Below are positions 8,268 to 17,284 of a stretch of DNA of 64,000 nt, in pieces. A program made the position numbers and the translations under genes. Source of the DNA: Pontibacter russatus (GTDB lineage: Bacteria; Bacteroidota; Bacteroidia; Cytophagales; Hymenobacteraceae); NCBI RefSeq assembly GCF_009931655.1, contig NZ_CP047984.1:1922001-1986000 (forward strand), read 5' to 3'. The notes under the pieces were generated by a model. It did not search any database. It had not been told where the DNA came from and saw only the letters and a program-made list of their open reading frames with translations. The stretch's first letter is position 1. The number at the start of each line of letters is the position of its first letter.

Positions 8268-8888
8268 ATGCAAAAGCCATTCATCGTCGGGATAACAGGG
8301 GGCAGTGCTTCAGGGAAAACCACTTTTTTGAACAAACTGCTGACGTCGTTCGCACCCGAGGAGATTTGCCTGATCTCGCAGGACAACTATTACAAATCGC
8401 GCGAGCACCAGACCAAGGATGTGAACGGCATCGTCAACTTCGACCTTCCCTCCTGCATCGACGACGAGGCCTACGCCCACGACATTCTGAAAGTAAGCCA
8501 GGGCCAGACCGTTTACCGCACGGAGTACACCTACAACAACCCGAACGTGGTGCCGAAGCAACTGGAGTTCAGGCCGGCACCCATTGTGGTGGTGGAGGGC
8601 ATCTTCGTTTTTTACTTTGAGGAGGTGGCCAGGCTGTTGGACCTGAAGGTATATATAGACGCCAAGGAGCATATAAAGCTGCAGCGCCGCATTGTCCGCG
8701 ACCGCATTGAGCGCGGCTACGGCCTGGAGGATGTGCTGTACCGCTACACGCAGCACGTGGCCCCCACCTACGAAAAGTATATAGCGCCGTATAAAAACGA
8801 TGCCGACATCATCGTCCCGAACAACAACCACTTTGAGCGGGGGCTGGAGGTGGTCACGACCTTTTTAAACACGAAAGTAAAAGCATGA
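8268..8888 (+). CDS. udk: Uridine kinase
   Basis: This 206-residue P-loop kinase phosphorylates uridine and cytidine in pyrimidine salvage. The Walker A motif is GITGGSASGKTT (residues 8-19), followed by the family segment SQDNYYKSREHQTKD and FDLPSCID. VVVEGIFVFYFEEVARLLDLKVYID is the second conserved block, and RRIVRDRIERGYGLEDV is the lid. Its stop overlaps the start of the downstream K+ regulator gene (ATGA), indicating translational coupling. Confidence 0.95.
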   Translation: MQKPFIVGITGGSASGKTTFLNKLLTSFAPEEICLISQDNYYKSREHQTKDVNGIVNFDLPSCIDDEAYAHDILKVSQGQTVYRTEYTYNNPNVVPKQLEFRPAPIVVVEGIFVFYFEEVARLLDLKVYIDAKEHIKLQRRIVRDRIERGYGLEDVLYRYTQHVAPTYEKYIAPYKNDADIIVPNNNHFERGLEVVTTFLNTKVKA

Positions 8889-9577
8889 GGCACAAGTTTG
8901 CTGTAATCGGGCTGGGCATCTTCGGGAGGTCCATCGCTACCACGCTGGCAGAGCGCGGCGCCGAGGTAATCGCCATCGACAACAATGAGGACCACGTGGA
9001 GTCCATCAAAGACGAGGTGGCCTACGCCGTGGCACTGGACGCCACCGACATCCGGGCGCTGGAGGCGCAGAACATACAGGACATAGACGCCGTGATTGTG
9101 GCCATCGGCGAAGACTTTGAGGCCCTGCTGATCACCACGGCCAATCTTCAGGAACTGAACGTGAAGCGCGTCATCACACGCGCCTCCAACAAGCAGCAGC
9201 GGCGTATCCTGGAGAAAATGGGCGTGCAGGAAATCCTGTCGCCGGAGGGTGAGGTGGGCAAGACGGTGGCCGAGCGCCTGCTGCAGCCCAGCATCCGCAC
9301 CTTTCTGTCGCTGCCCGACAACTACGAGATTGTGGAGATAAACGCCCCGCGCAACATCGCCAACCGCAGCATCGCCAAAATCTCGCTCCGCGAGAAGTAC
9401 AACCTCAACCTCATTACCATCAAGCGTTCTTTTGAGGAGATACTGGACGGAAAGCCCACGCAGGTGGAGCACGTCATCGGCGTCCCGAAGGCCGACACCA
9501 TCATCTATCCTTCTGACATCCTGATTCTTATTGGCAAGAAGAACGACGTAAAGCGATTTATAGACATAAACCGCTGA
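8885..9577 (+). CDS. TrkA/KtrA-type potassium uptake regulatory subunit
   Basis: This 230-residue cytoplasmic protein has an RCK_N NAD(H)/nucleotide-binding Rossmann domain (FAVIGLGIFGRSIATTLAERG, residues 5-25) and a C-terminal RCK_C domain (roughly 140-225). Single-RCK proteins of this length form octameric gating rings on KtrB/TrkH K+ channels. No transmembrane K+ subunit is encoded nearby in the window. The 4-bp overlap with udk suggests co-transcription, although the functions are unrelated. KtrA/KtrC is the closest naming, but the partner is unknown. Confidence 0.88.
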   Translation: MRHKFAVIGLGIFGRSIATTLAERGAEVIAIDNNEDHVESIKDEVAYAVALDATDIRALEAQNIQDIDAVIVAIGEDFEALLITTANLQELNVKRVITRASNKQQRRILEKMGVQEILSPEGEVGKTVAERLLQPSIRTFLSLPDNYEIVEINAPRNIANRSIAKISLREKYNLNLITIKRSFEEILDGKPTQVEHVIGVPKADTIIYPSDILILIGKKNDVKRFIDINR

Positions 9578-9605
9578 GTATTTCCTTTTTTCAGATAAAA
9601 GACAT

Positions 9606-9613
9606 TACATTTG
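9606..9613 (+). promoter_or_regulatory. Bacteroidota -7 element before the small secreted protein
   Basis: TACATTTG fits TAnnTTTG exactly and lies 16 bp before the ATG at 9630, which implies a very short leader of about 10 nt. Confidence 0.5.
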
Positions 9614-9629
9614 CAAGTGAACATTGCAA

Positions 9630-9998
9630 ATGCCAAAGGCTAAATCCATATCCTGCCACGTAAAGCATCTCCTGATGTCTTTAACCCTGCTGTGGGCGCT
9701 CATGCTCAACGGCAAGGAAGTGGCGGCCTATGCCCCGGCGGCACAGCAACACAACGCACAGCAGCTGGCCACTGCGCCCGCCTCAGAACACAAGGCGGTG
9801 GTGAAGCAGAAAGTATCGCTGGAGGCGACGACCTCTTTCGTAGCCCTCAACCTGCAGCAGGCCGTGCTGCCGCTGCCGCAGCAGGCCGCCTTCCCTAACC
9901 CGACCGATGAGCTTTTGCCTGCCTACACCGCTGTGCCTCCCGGCGCTGGCTTCGTGGCCCGACTTTTCCCTATCATCATTCAGCCCAACGCCCCGTAA
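9630..9998 (+). CDS. Small secreted or membrane-anchored hypothetical protein
   Basis: I do not recognise a family. From the ATG at 9630 the product is 122 residues. It has a basic N-terminus and a hydrophobic segment (KHLLMSLTLLWALML) that looks like a signal peptide or anchor, followed by an Ala/Gln-rich low-complexity middle and a Pro-rich C-terminus ending IIIQPNAP. The frame also has an upstream TTG, but ATG with the TACATTTG promoter just before it fits better. It is transcribed toward secDF, with a 193-bp gap between them. Confidence 0.5.
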   Translation: MPKAKSISCHVKHLLMSLTLLWALMLNGKEVAAYAPAAQQHNAQQLATAPASEHKAVVKQKVSLEATTSFVALNLQQAVLPLPQQAAFPNPTDELLPAYTAVPPGAGFVARLFPIIIQPNAP

Positions 9999-10191
9999 GC
10001 GGCACTTTCCCTTCGTTTACACCTCTCCCTTGCGCTGAAGTGTGCTGTGCCTGCCGGCCAATAATATGCCGCCCAAGGAACGCATCGCGGTCTATATGCA
10101 TTTAGGCTATATAGGCTTATATATCAAGCAGCGGGAGAACCATGGATTTCATTATTTCACACATCCCTTTTTTATTATTTCTTAAAAACCA

Positions 10192-13100
10192 ATGCGGAAC
10201 AAAACGTTAATAATCGTTCTGACGGCGATTGTATCGGCACTCTGCCTCTACTACCTGTCGCTTTCCTTTATTGCCCGCAGTGTGCACAACAAGGCTGAGC
10301 TATATGCCACGAACGCACAAGGCGAGGTAAACCCGGTAAAACTGCAAAGCTACCTCGATTCTGTCTGGAAGGAGCCCGTGTTCCTGGGCATGACTTACCA
10401 GGAGATAAAAGAGAACGAGCTTGGCCTTGGCCTCGACCTGAAAGGCGGCATGCACGTGGTGCTGGAGGTTTCTCCTGTGGAGATCATCCGTTCCATGTCC
10501 GGCAACAGCAAAGACCCCAGCTTTCTGAAGGCGCTGGACCGCGCCCAGGAACTGCAGAAAAACAGCCAGGCGCGTTTCACCACGCTTTTTGCCGAGGCTT
10601 ACCGCGAAATTGAGCCCAATGGCCGCCTGAGCGCTATCTTCTCTAACACCGCCAACCGTGGCAAGATCAGCTACGAGTCTACGAACGAGGAGGTGCTGGA
10701 TGTGATTGAGACAGAAGTGGAAGACGCCATCGACCGCTCCTTCAACATCCTGCGCACGCGTATCGACAAGTTTGGCGTAAACCAGCCAAACATTCAGCGC
10801 CTGAAGGGTACAGGCCGCATCCAGATAGAGTTGCCAGGCATCGACAACCCGGAGCGCGTGCGCAACCTGCTGCAGGGCATGGCCAACCTCGAGTTCTGGG
10901 AAGTGTGGACGCCCCAGGAGTTCAGCCCTTATTTCATGCAGCTCGGCCAGTACCTCGACCAGCAGCAGCAGGCCGGGAAACTGAACCTGGCCGCCGCAGG
11001 CACCAAAGCCAGCCAGCAGGACGCCCTTGACTCGGCAGCCACTGCGCCAGCCACTGTGCAGGATGCCACCCAGGATGTACTGGCAAAGGCCGCCACTGGC
11101 GACTCTACGGCAGCCGGCGACTCCGCCGCCATTGCCGCTGCCACCCCAACCGACACTAACGCCGCCCTGCTTGATACTGCCGCCACGCCACAGACAGGTG
11201 TACTGGCCAGCCTCTTCACGCAGATGCCAAGCGGCATAGGCGCCAATGTGCGCGACACGGCAAGGATAAACGACATTTTCGACCGCCCTGAAGTGCGCGC
11301 CATCTTCCCGCCGAACATGAAGTTCCTGTGGGGGGTAGAGTCTGTGACAGGTGAGAATAACCAGGAGTTTGTGGAGTTCTACGCCATCAAGAAGGGACGC
11401 GGCGGCAAGGCGCCGCTCACGGGTGATGTGATAAATGACGCCCGCCAGGACTTTGACCAGCTGGGCCGCCCGGAGATAAGCATGACGATGAACCCGACCG
11501 GTGCCAAGAAGTGGGCCAAGCTGACAGGTGACAACGTCGGACGCCAGGTAGCCATCGTGCTGGACAACTATGTATACTCTGCCCCGGTGGTGCAGGGCGA
11601 GATAACAGGTGGAAGCTCTTCCATCTCCGGTAACTTTACTGTGGAGGAAGCGCAGGACTTAGCCAACATTCTGAAAGCAGGTAAAATGCCGGCCCCTACC
11701 ACTATTGTGGAAGAGGCCGTGGTAGGTCCTTCGCTGGGCCAGGAAGCCATCAACCAGGGCCTTATCTCTACGCTGGCCGGGTTCCTGATCGTGGTGGTGT
11801 TCATGATCGCGTACTACAGCCGCGGCGGCCTTATTGCCGATATTGCCCTGCTTTTCAACGTGTTCTTTATTCTGGGCGTGCTGGCACAGTTTGGCGCCGC
11901 CCTCACCCTGCCCGGTATCGCCGGTATCGTGCTGACGCTGGGGATGGCCGTGGACGCGAACGTGCTGATATTCGAGCGCATGCGCGAGGAGAACGCCAAA
12001 GGGCTGCCGATGCGGGAGATCATCAACAAAGGCTATGAGAAAGCCTTCAGCAGTATCCTCGATGGCAACGTCACCACCTTCCTGGTGGGCTTTATCCTGT
12101 ACTACTTCGGCTCCGGCCCGGTAAAAGGCTTCGCCATCACCATGATGATCGGTATTGCGACCTCTTTCTTCACGTCTGTGTTTATTTCCAGGATCTTCAT
12201 CGAAAGCGCGTTCAAGAACAGTGGAAAGCTTTCCTTCTCCACCTCCCTGGCTGACAAGATGTTCCGGAACGTGAAGTTTGATGCCATGAAGCTGAAGAAG
12301 CCCGCTTATGCTTTCTCGCTGGGAATAATTGTGTTTGGTTTCGTGGCCATGTACATCAACGGCGGCCCCAACCTGGGCGTTGACTTCAAGGGCGGGCGCT
12401 CTTACGTGGTTCAGTTCGACGAGGCTGTTCCGGCTTCTGACGTGCGCAGTGCCCTGGTGGACGAGTTCCAGGAGGCGGGCACCGAGGTGAAGACCTACGG
12501 CGCCTCTGACCGCCTGAAGGTTACCACCAGCTGGCTGGCCGATGATGAGAGCACCAAGGCCGACGAGCAGGTGCTTGCGGCCCTGATGAGTGGCCTGCAG
12601 GAATACAATAACCTGAACCCGGAGGTGCTGAGCTCTTCTAAAGTAGGGGCCACTATGGCCGACGATATTCAGAACACAGCCCTCATCGCCATCCTGCTTT
12701 CGCTGATTGGCATTTTCATCTACGTGATGTTCCGCTTCAGCAAGTGGCAGTTCTCGCTGGGTGGCGTGGTGGCCTTGCTGCACGACGCTCTCATGATTAT
12801 CGCCGTGTTCTCCATCTTGGACCTGTTTGGTATTTCTTATGAGATGGATCAGGTGTTCATCGCTGCGGTACTCACCATCATCGGTTTCTCCATCAACGAC
12901 ACGGTGGTAATCTTCGACCGCGTGCGGGAATACATGCACGACAACCCGCGCACCCATATCAGGCACCTGATCAACCCGGCCCTGATCAGCACCTTCAGCC
13001 GTACCATCATCACGTCGCTGACGCTGCTGGTGGTAGTAATCGTACTCTTTATCTTCGGGGGCGAGGTGCTGCGAGGCTTCTCACTGGCCATGATCATTGG

Positions 13101-13212
13101 TGTGGTTGCCGGTTGTTACTCCTCTCTTTTCATCGCTGCGCCAATCGTGGTAGACACCGTGAAGGAAGAAGAAGTGACATCCGCACCGCAGGTTGCACAC
13201 AAGGTTCGCTAA
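10192..13212 (+). CDS. secDF: Fused protein translocase subunit SecDF
   Basis: This 1006-residue fusion of SecD and SecF uses the proton-motive force to help pull preproteins through SecYEG. An N-terminal anchor helix (ALCLYYLSLSFIA) precedes the P1 periplasmic region (GLGLDLKGGMHVVLEV). The SecD membrane half carries AGIVLTLGMAVDANVLIFER, and the SecF half begins near residue 700 with GPNLGVDFKGGRSYVV and carries IIGFSINDTVVIFDRVREYM. Fused SecDF is the rule in Bacteroidota. An Ala/Thr/Asp-rich low-complexity insertion of about 75 residues (roughly 260-335) interrupts the periplasmic domain. A strong intrinsic terminator follows. Confidence 0.96.
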   Translation: MRNKTLIIVLTAIVSALCLYYLSLSFIARSVHNKAELYATNAQGEVNPVKLQSYLDSVWKEPVFLGMTYQEIKENELGLGLDLKGGMHVVLEVSPVEIIRSMSGNSKDPSFLKALDRAQELQKNSQARFTTLFAEAYREIEPNGRLSAIFSNTANRGKISYESTNEEVLDVIETEVEDAIDRSFNILRTRIDKFGVNQPNIQRLKGTGRIQIELPGIDNPERVRNLLQGMANLEFWEVWTPQEFSPYFMQLGQYLDQQQQAGKLNLAAAGTKASQQDALDSAATAPATVQDATQDVLAKAATGDSTAAGDSAAIAAATPTDTNAALLDTAATPQTGVLASLFTQMPSGIGANVRDTARINDIFDRPEVRAIFPPNMKFLWGVESVTGENNQEFVEFYAIKKGRGGKAPLTGDVINDARQDFDQLGRPEISMTMNPTGAKKWAKLTGDNVGRQVAIVLDNYVYSAPVVQGEITGGSSSISGNFTVEEAQDLANILKAGKMPAPTTIVEEAVVGPSLGQEAINQGLISTLAGFLIVVVFMIAYYSRGGLIADIALLFNVFFILGVLAQFGAALTLPGIAGIVLTLGMAVDANVLIFERMREENAKGLPMREIINKGYEKAFSSILDGNVTTFLVGFILYYFGSGPVKGFAITMMIGIATSFFTSVFISRIFIESAFKNSGKLSFSTSLADKMFRNVKFDAMKLKKPAYAFSLGIIVFGFVAMYINGGPNLGVDFKGGRSYVVQFDEAVPASDVRSALVDEFQEAGTEVKTYGASDRLKVTTSWLADDESTKADEQVLAALMSGLQEYNNLNPEVLSSSKVGATMADDIQNTALIAILLSLIGIFIYVMFRFSKWQFSLGGVVALLHDALMIIAVFSILDLFGISYEMDQVFIAAVLTIIGFSINDTVVIFDRVREYMHDNPRTHIRHLINPALISTFSRTIITSLTLLVVVIVLFIFGGEVLRGFSLAMIIGVVAGCYSSLFIAAPIVVDTVKEEEVTSAPQVAHKVR

Positions 13213-13242
13213 GAGCCATATATAATCCGATATAAACCAGAA

Positions 13243-13272
13243 AGCCCGGCGCAAATGCACCGGGCTTTTTTT
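13243..13272 (+). terminator. Intrinsic terminator of secDF
   Basis: AGCCCGG pairs with CCGGGCT around a GCGCAAATGCA loop and is followed by seven T residues. It lies 31 bp after the secDF stop and is one of the few terminators here with a canonical T-tract. Confidence 0.85.
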
Positions 13273-13527
13273 AGGTTTTGAGGATAGGGCTTATATAGGA
13301 GTCTGCGGTTTTAAAGCCTGGTGACCCTCGCCGGTGCGAATGTCTCGCTTTCTCTTGCCTCGTAAGGCTGGAGGGAGCACTTTCATATATGATGCATGAT
13401 CTTTTGTGGTGTCAGGTCACGGCCTGCCCCTACTAAGAATATGGAATTAAAAGGCACGGCTGCCGCCGGCACTGGCCGAGCAGCGCAATTATTGTTCCGA
13501 GGGTATATATAACAAGGCAGCGTCTAC
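13273..13527. other. Intergenic region between convergent secDF and nfu
   Basis: I see no coding sequence, tRNA-like fold or repeat family member. It contains two TATATA words and ends at the paired-arm terminator that precedes nfu. Confidence 0.4.
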
Positions 13528-13589
13528 AGCCCTATATAAATCAGGAAGCCAGCCTCTTACGGGGCTGGCTTCCTGATTTATATAGGGCT
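13528..13589. terminator. Bidirectional terminator with 27-bp perfect arms
   Basis: Left arm 13528-13554 and right arm 13563-13589 are perfectly complementary around an 8-nt loop. The outer ends read AGCCCTATATAAA and TTTATATAGGGCT. It lies 29 bp beyond the nfu stop on the minus strand and also faces secDF, so it could serve both. Its tail is TTTATATAGGGC rather than a T-tract. Confidence 0.7.
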
Positions 13590-13618
13590 TGGTTGTAAGA
13601 AAGGCTTGCTTCTGCTAA

Positions 13619-14230
13619 TTACAGCGTCACGCCATCCGCCACCACTTCTTTTACTTCAGGCACCATGCGCTTCAGCAGGTTCTCGATACCGGCCTTCAGG
13701 GTAACCGTGGCCGACGGGCAGCCGCTGCAGGAACCCTGCAGGAATACCGTCACCACGCCGTCGTGGTACGACTTGAAGGTGATGTTACCGCCGTCCTGCT
13801 CCACGGCTGGGCGCACGTAGTTCTCCAGCAGGTCAATCACTTTTTTGGAGATCACGGTGTCTTCCGCGGAGGCGCTGCTGTCGGTGGTGGCCGTCTCAGG
13901 CTTGCTCGCCGAGAAGCCCTCGTTGAAGGCGGGCCCGCCAGCCTCTATATATGACTTCAGGAACGTACGCAGTTCTGGAATCAATTTGCTCCACTCGAGG
14001 TCGGAACTCTTGGTAACCGTCACGAAGTTACTGGCGATAAACACACGCGAAACATAGTCGAAGTTAAAGAGCTCCTGCGCCAGCGGCGACTCCAGGGCGC
14101 TCTCCAGGGTCGGATAATCCACGCTCTGGCCTTCCGGCAGCAGCTGCGCGTTCATCACAAACTTCATTGACTCGGGGTTGGGGCTGGCTTCTGCATACAC
14201 AGAAACTACTTTCTCTTTATTTTCTATCAT
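13619..14230 (-). CDS. Nfu-type iron-sulfur cluster scaffold protein
   Basis: This 203-residue protein joins an N-terminal Nfu_N domain (about residues 8-95; NPESMKFVMN) to a C-terminal NifU/Nfu domain (about 125-203). The latter has the cluster-ligating CxxC in GSCSGCPSA and the family segment RPAVEQDGGNI. Nfu proteins carry and deliver [4Fe-4S] clusters to apo-enzymes. A flexible Ser/Thr-rich linker (TATTDSSASAED) separates the domains. The gene is monocistronic, with a bidirectional terminator just downstream. Confidence 0.93.
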   Translation of the reverse strand: MIENKEKVVSVYAEASPNPESMKFVMNAQLLPEGQSVDYPTLESALESPLAQELFNFDYVSRVFIASNFVTVTKSSDLEWSKLIPELRTFLKSYIEAGGPAFNEGFSASKPETATTDSSASAEDTVISKKVIDLLENYVRPAVEQDGGNITFKSYHDGVVTVFLQGSCSGCPSATVTLKAGIENLLKRMVPEVKEVVADGVTL

Positions 14231-14554
14231 GGGATTCTACGTTTAATATTAAAACCTATGGCTATACCTGAAAGTTTCCAAAAATAGTTAATATTTATGA
14301 AAAGCAGCAATGCGCCCGCTTAGCCGCAGCCATCACCAAGGCGTGCTTCATCCGAAAAATTATCCTGTTTGCGTCGCCTGTAGCCGCCTTGCCTTATCTC
14401 TCGCTCCGGTGCCCGGCCACATTCTGGCGCCTGCATATGGCGCCGCCGCACAACCCCAACGCGCACAGTAGCTTCCGGTAGCTATTTTCCTCAGAAAACG
14501 TATCTTTGCCCTGCAATAAAACCTGAACGGACGTAACCCCGCACATTTTTATAT
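14231..14554. other. Divergent intergenic region, nfu / NhaD
   Basis: I see no gene in this 324-bp gap. It holds the -7 element of the antiporter gene at 14501-14508 and, near the nfu start, an AT-rich stretch (TTTAATATTAAAA) that is a plausible nfu promoter without a clean consensus match. Confidence 0.5.
14501..14508 (+). promoter_or_regulatory. Bacteroidota -7 element for the NhaD-type antiporter
   Basis: TATCTTTG matches TAnnTTTG and lies 47 bp upstream of the ATG at 14555. A T-rich segment (TATTTTCC) about 20 bp further upstream could serve as the -33 region. Confidence 0.5.
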
Positions 14555-15943
14555 ATGCTAATCAACTTTATTCTGCTGGCGCAGCCCCCGCACGCGCTTC
14601 CTCTTCTACTTATCATACCTTTCCTGCTTCTAATTGGGATGATTGCCGCCGGGCCGATCTTCTTTGGCCATTTCTGGGAGCACAACTATAAGACTGTGGC
14701 CGTTACCCTGGGCCTGGCCGTGCTCGCCTATTACCTGCTTGTGCTGCAGGATTACCATATGCCCGTGCATACGCTGGCAGAGTATGTTTCTTTTGCCGTG
14801 TTGCTGAGTTCACTATATATAGCCGCGGGCGGTATATACATCAACATCAACGCGAACGCCACGCCGCTCATGAACGTGGCGCTGGTAGCGGTTGGGGCCG
14901 TGCTGGCTAATTTTGTGGGCACCACGGGTGCCTCGCTCCTGCTCATCCGCCCGTTCATCCGCCTGAACGTACACCGCATCAAGCCTTACCAGATCATCTT
15001 CTTCATCTTTATCGTCAGCAACGCCGGGGGTTTGCTCACGCCGCTTGGCGACCCGCCGCTGTTCATTGGTTTTCTGAAGGGCGTGCCGTTTTTCTGGACG
15101 CTCCAGCACCTGTTCGTGCCCTGGCTGGCGGCTGTCTCAGTACTCTGCCTTATCTTCTTTTTACTTGACAGGCGCAACAAAGAGCACTTCAGGCCAAATC
15201 CGGATGTGGAGGCCAAAAACCGGGAGAAGACGGAGTGGCACGTCACCGGCAAGCGCAACCTGATCTGGCTGGGTGTGGTCATCGGCGCTATTTTCCTGGA
15301 CCCGAATGTGGTGGAGGGGCTGCCATATATAGCCTACGACGGCGGCAAACTCTCGTTCCTGCGTGAGATCATCCAGCTGTCGGCGGCCTTTATGTGCTAC
15401 CGGTACTCCAGCAAGACCGCCCTGGCGGGCAACCAGTTCAGCTTCGGCCCGATTCTGGAAGTGGTGTTCCTGTTTTTCGGTATTTTCTTCACCATGATGC
15501 CCGCCCTGCAGCTTTCTGCCGCCATTGCCTCGGCTCCGGAGTATGCGCGGTTCATCACGCCGAACTTCCTGTACTGGGCCACAGGCTCCCTTTCCGGCTT
15601 CCTCGACAACGCCCCGACCTATGCCAACTTCCTGTCGCTGGCCATGGCCAAGTACGACATGGCGCAGAACAGCGTGGTGGAGGTGCGGCAGTTTGCCCTG
15701 GGCACCGGGCCCGCCGGGGCAGAGACGATTGTGCTGCTGGAGGCTGTCTCGCTGGCCTCCGTGTTGTTTGGCGCTTTCACCTATATCGGTAATGGGCCAA
15801 ACTTTATGGTGAAGGCGATAGCCGAGAGTGCTGGTATTAAAATGCCGTCTTTCTTCGGCTATGTCATTCGCTACTCCATCCCGTTCCTGCTGCCCGCCCT
15901 GCTCCTGGTGTGGTTCCTGGTGGTGCATCTGCGCTTGTTTTAG
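14555..15943 (+). CDS. Sodium:proton antiporter of the NhaD/ArsB-like superfamily
   Basis: This 462-residue protein has about 11-12 hydrophobic segments. Segments diagnostic of the NhaD/CitMHS ion-transporter superfamily include FVGTTGASLLLIRPFIR, FIFIVSNAGGLLTPLGDPPLFIGFLKG and GFLDNAPTYANFLSLA (the last near residues 352-367). NhaD proteins expel Na+ or Li+ in exchange for H+. The start at 14555 gives a membrane-embedded N-terminus without a cleavable signal. The gene is monocistronic and closed by a 26-bp-stem terminator. ArsB-type transport is the main alternative, but no ars genes are nearby. Confidence 0.85.
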   Translation: MLINFILLAQPPHALPLLLIIPFLLLIGMIAAGPIFFGHFWEHNYKTVAVTLGLAVLAYYLLVLQDYHMPVHTLAEYVSFAVLLSSLYIAAGGIYININANATPLMNVALVAVGAVLANFVGTTGASLLLIRPFIRLNVHRIKPYQIIFFIFIVSNAGGLLTPLGDPPLFIGFLKGVPFFWTLQHLFVPWLAAVSVLCLIFFLLDRRNKEHFRPNPDVEAKNREKTEWHVTGKRNLIWLGVVIGAIFLDPNVVEGLPYIAYDGGKLSFLREIIQLSAAFMCYRYSSKTALAGNQFSFGPILEVVFLFFGIFFTMMPALQLSAAIASAPEYARFITPNFLYWATGSLSGFLDNAPTYANFLSLAMAKYDMAQNSVVEVRQFALGTGPAGAETIVLLEAVSLASVLFGAFTYIGNGPNFMVKAIAESAGIKMPSFFGYVIRYSIPFLLPALLLVWFLVVHLRLF

Positions 15944-15953
15944 ACACACAGCC

Positions 15954-16009
15954 CTATATAAACCGGAAGCGCCGCCCTATTAGTAGGGCGGCGCTTCCGG
16001 TTTATATAG
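15954..16009. terminator. Bidirectional terminator with 26-bp arms
   Basis: Arms 15954-15979 and 15984-16009 are perfectly complementary around a 4-nt loop (TTAG). The outer ends are CTATATAAACC and GGTTTATATAG. It follows the antiporter stop by 10 bp. The antiporter gene and aroC converge here, but it is 190 bp from aroC. Confidence 0.75.
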
Positions 16010-16202
16010 ATTTATGTTTATATATAGATGTTCACAATATCCGTAGCTGTTTCCCGTATTGTTACGAAAGGCTATGTATGCTAACCCGCATGTCAAGCTT
16101 CTGTTATCACTATTATCAAATAGCGCCTGCAAACCTGTTCAACACCCTAACGGCCTGATTATGTGGACTTATATACCGACAGGCACCACTGCGGGAAAGT
16201 AA

Positions 16203-17282
16203 CTACAGTTTGCTCGCCTGCTGGCGCATCATAAAGTCGGCGAGCACGAGCGCGGCCATGGCATCCACAATCGGCACGGCGCGGGGCAGCACGCAGGGGT
16301 CATGGCGGCCTTTGCCTTTCAGGGTGATGTCTTCCCCGGTGTCGTTGATGGTTTGCTGCGGCTGCAGAATGGTGGCCACCGGCTTAAAGGCCACGTTGAA
16401 GTAGATGTCCTGGCCGTTGCTGATGCCGCCCTGTATGCCGCCGGAGTGGTTGGTGCGGGTGCGGACTTTACCCTCGGCATCGGTATAGAACTCGTCGTTG
16501 TGCCCCGAGCCGCGCATCTTCACCCCCTCAAAGCCGCTGCCGTACTCAAAGCCCTTCACGGCGTTGATGCTCAGCATGGCCTTGCCCAACTCGGCGTGCA
16601 GCTTATCGAACACAGGCTCGCCCAGACCGGCCGGCACGCCCTGTATCACGCAGCTCACCACGCCGCCAATGGTGTCGAGGCTGTCGCGGGCGTCCTCTAT
16701 CAGGCTGATCATCTCATCTGCTGTGGAGGCGTCGGGGCAGCGCACGATGTTGGCGTCTATCTGATTCAGGTCGAGTTCGGTGTAGGGTTTGTCCAGCTTG
16801 ATTTTGCCCACCTGCGACACATAAGCCCTGATGCTGATACCGTGCTTCTGCAGCAATTTGGCAGCCAGCGCACCTGCGGCCACACGGGCCACTGTTTCGC
16901 GGGCCGAGCTGCGGCCTCCCCCCCGGTAATCGCGTGTGCCGTATTTGGCGGTGTAGGTATAATCGGCGTGCGAAGGGCGGAAAGCGTGCTGTATATGGCT
17001 GTAGTCGTGGCTGTGCTGGTCTTTGTTGTTCACCACCATGGCAATGGGCGTGCCCTGCGTCTTTTCCTCAAACACGCCCGACAGGATGGTCACTTTGTCC
17101 TCTTCCTGGCGCGGCGTCGTAATCTTCGACTGGCCCGGGCGGCGGCGGTCCAGGGCATGCTGAATCTCGGCGGCGCTGATGTCCAGCCCGGCGGGGCAGC
17201 CGTCTACTATCACGCCCACAGCCGCGCCGTGCGACTCGCCAAACGTTGTGATTCGGAAAAGTTTTCCGTAGGTATTGCTCAT
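16203..17282 (-). CDS. aroC: Chorismate synthase
   Basis: AroC converts 5-enolpyruvylshikimate 3-phosphate to chorismate using reduced FMN, the last shared step of aromatic amino-acid synthesis. The 359-residue length is typical. Signatures are complete: [14 protein letters not shown] at the N-terminus, [34 protein letters not shown], and [18 protein letters not shown]. The start lies 2 bp after the stop of the batD-like gene on the same strand, so the pair forms an operon whose promoter is upstream of batD. Confidence 0.97.
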   Translation of the reverse strand: MSNTYGKLFRITTFGESHGAAVGVIVDGCPAGLDISAAEIQHALDRRRPGQSKITTPRQEEDKVTILSGVFEEKTQGTPIAMVVNNKDQHSHDYSHIQHAFRPSHADYTYTAKYGTRDYRGGGRSSARETVARVAAGALAAKLLQKHGISIRAYVSQVGKIKLDKPYTELDLNQIDANIVRCPDASTADEMISLIEDARDSLDTIGGVVSCVIQGVPAGLGEPVFDKLHAELGKAMLSINAVKGFEYGSGFEGVKMRGSGHNDEFYTDAEGKVRTRTNHSGGIQGGISNGQDIYFNVAFKPVATILQPQQTINDTGEDITLKGKGRHDPCVLPRAVPIVDAMAALVLADFMMRQQASKL

Positions 17283-17284
17283 GT

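Noticed and set aside
11659-12966. 435-codon minus-strand frame inside secDF
   Set aside because: Antisense shadow of secDF with His/Gln/Glu-rich, domainless product.
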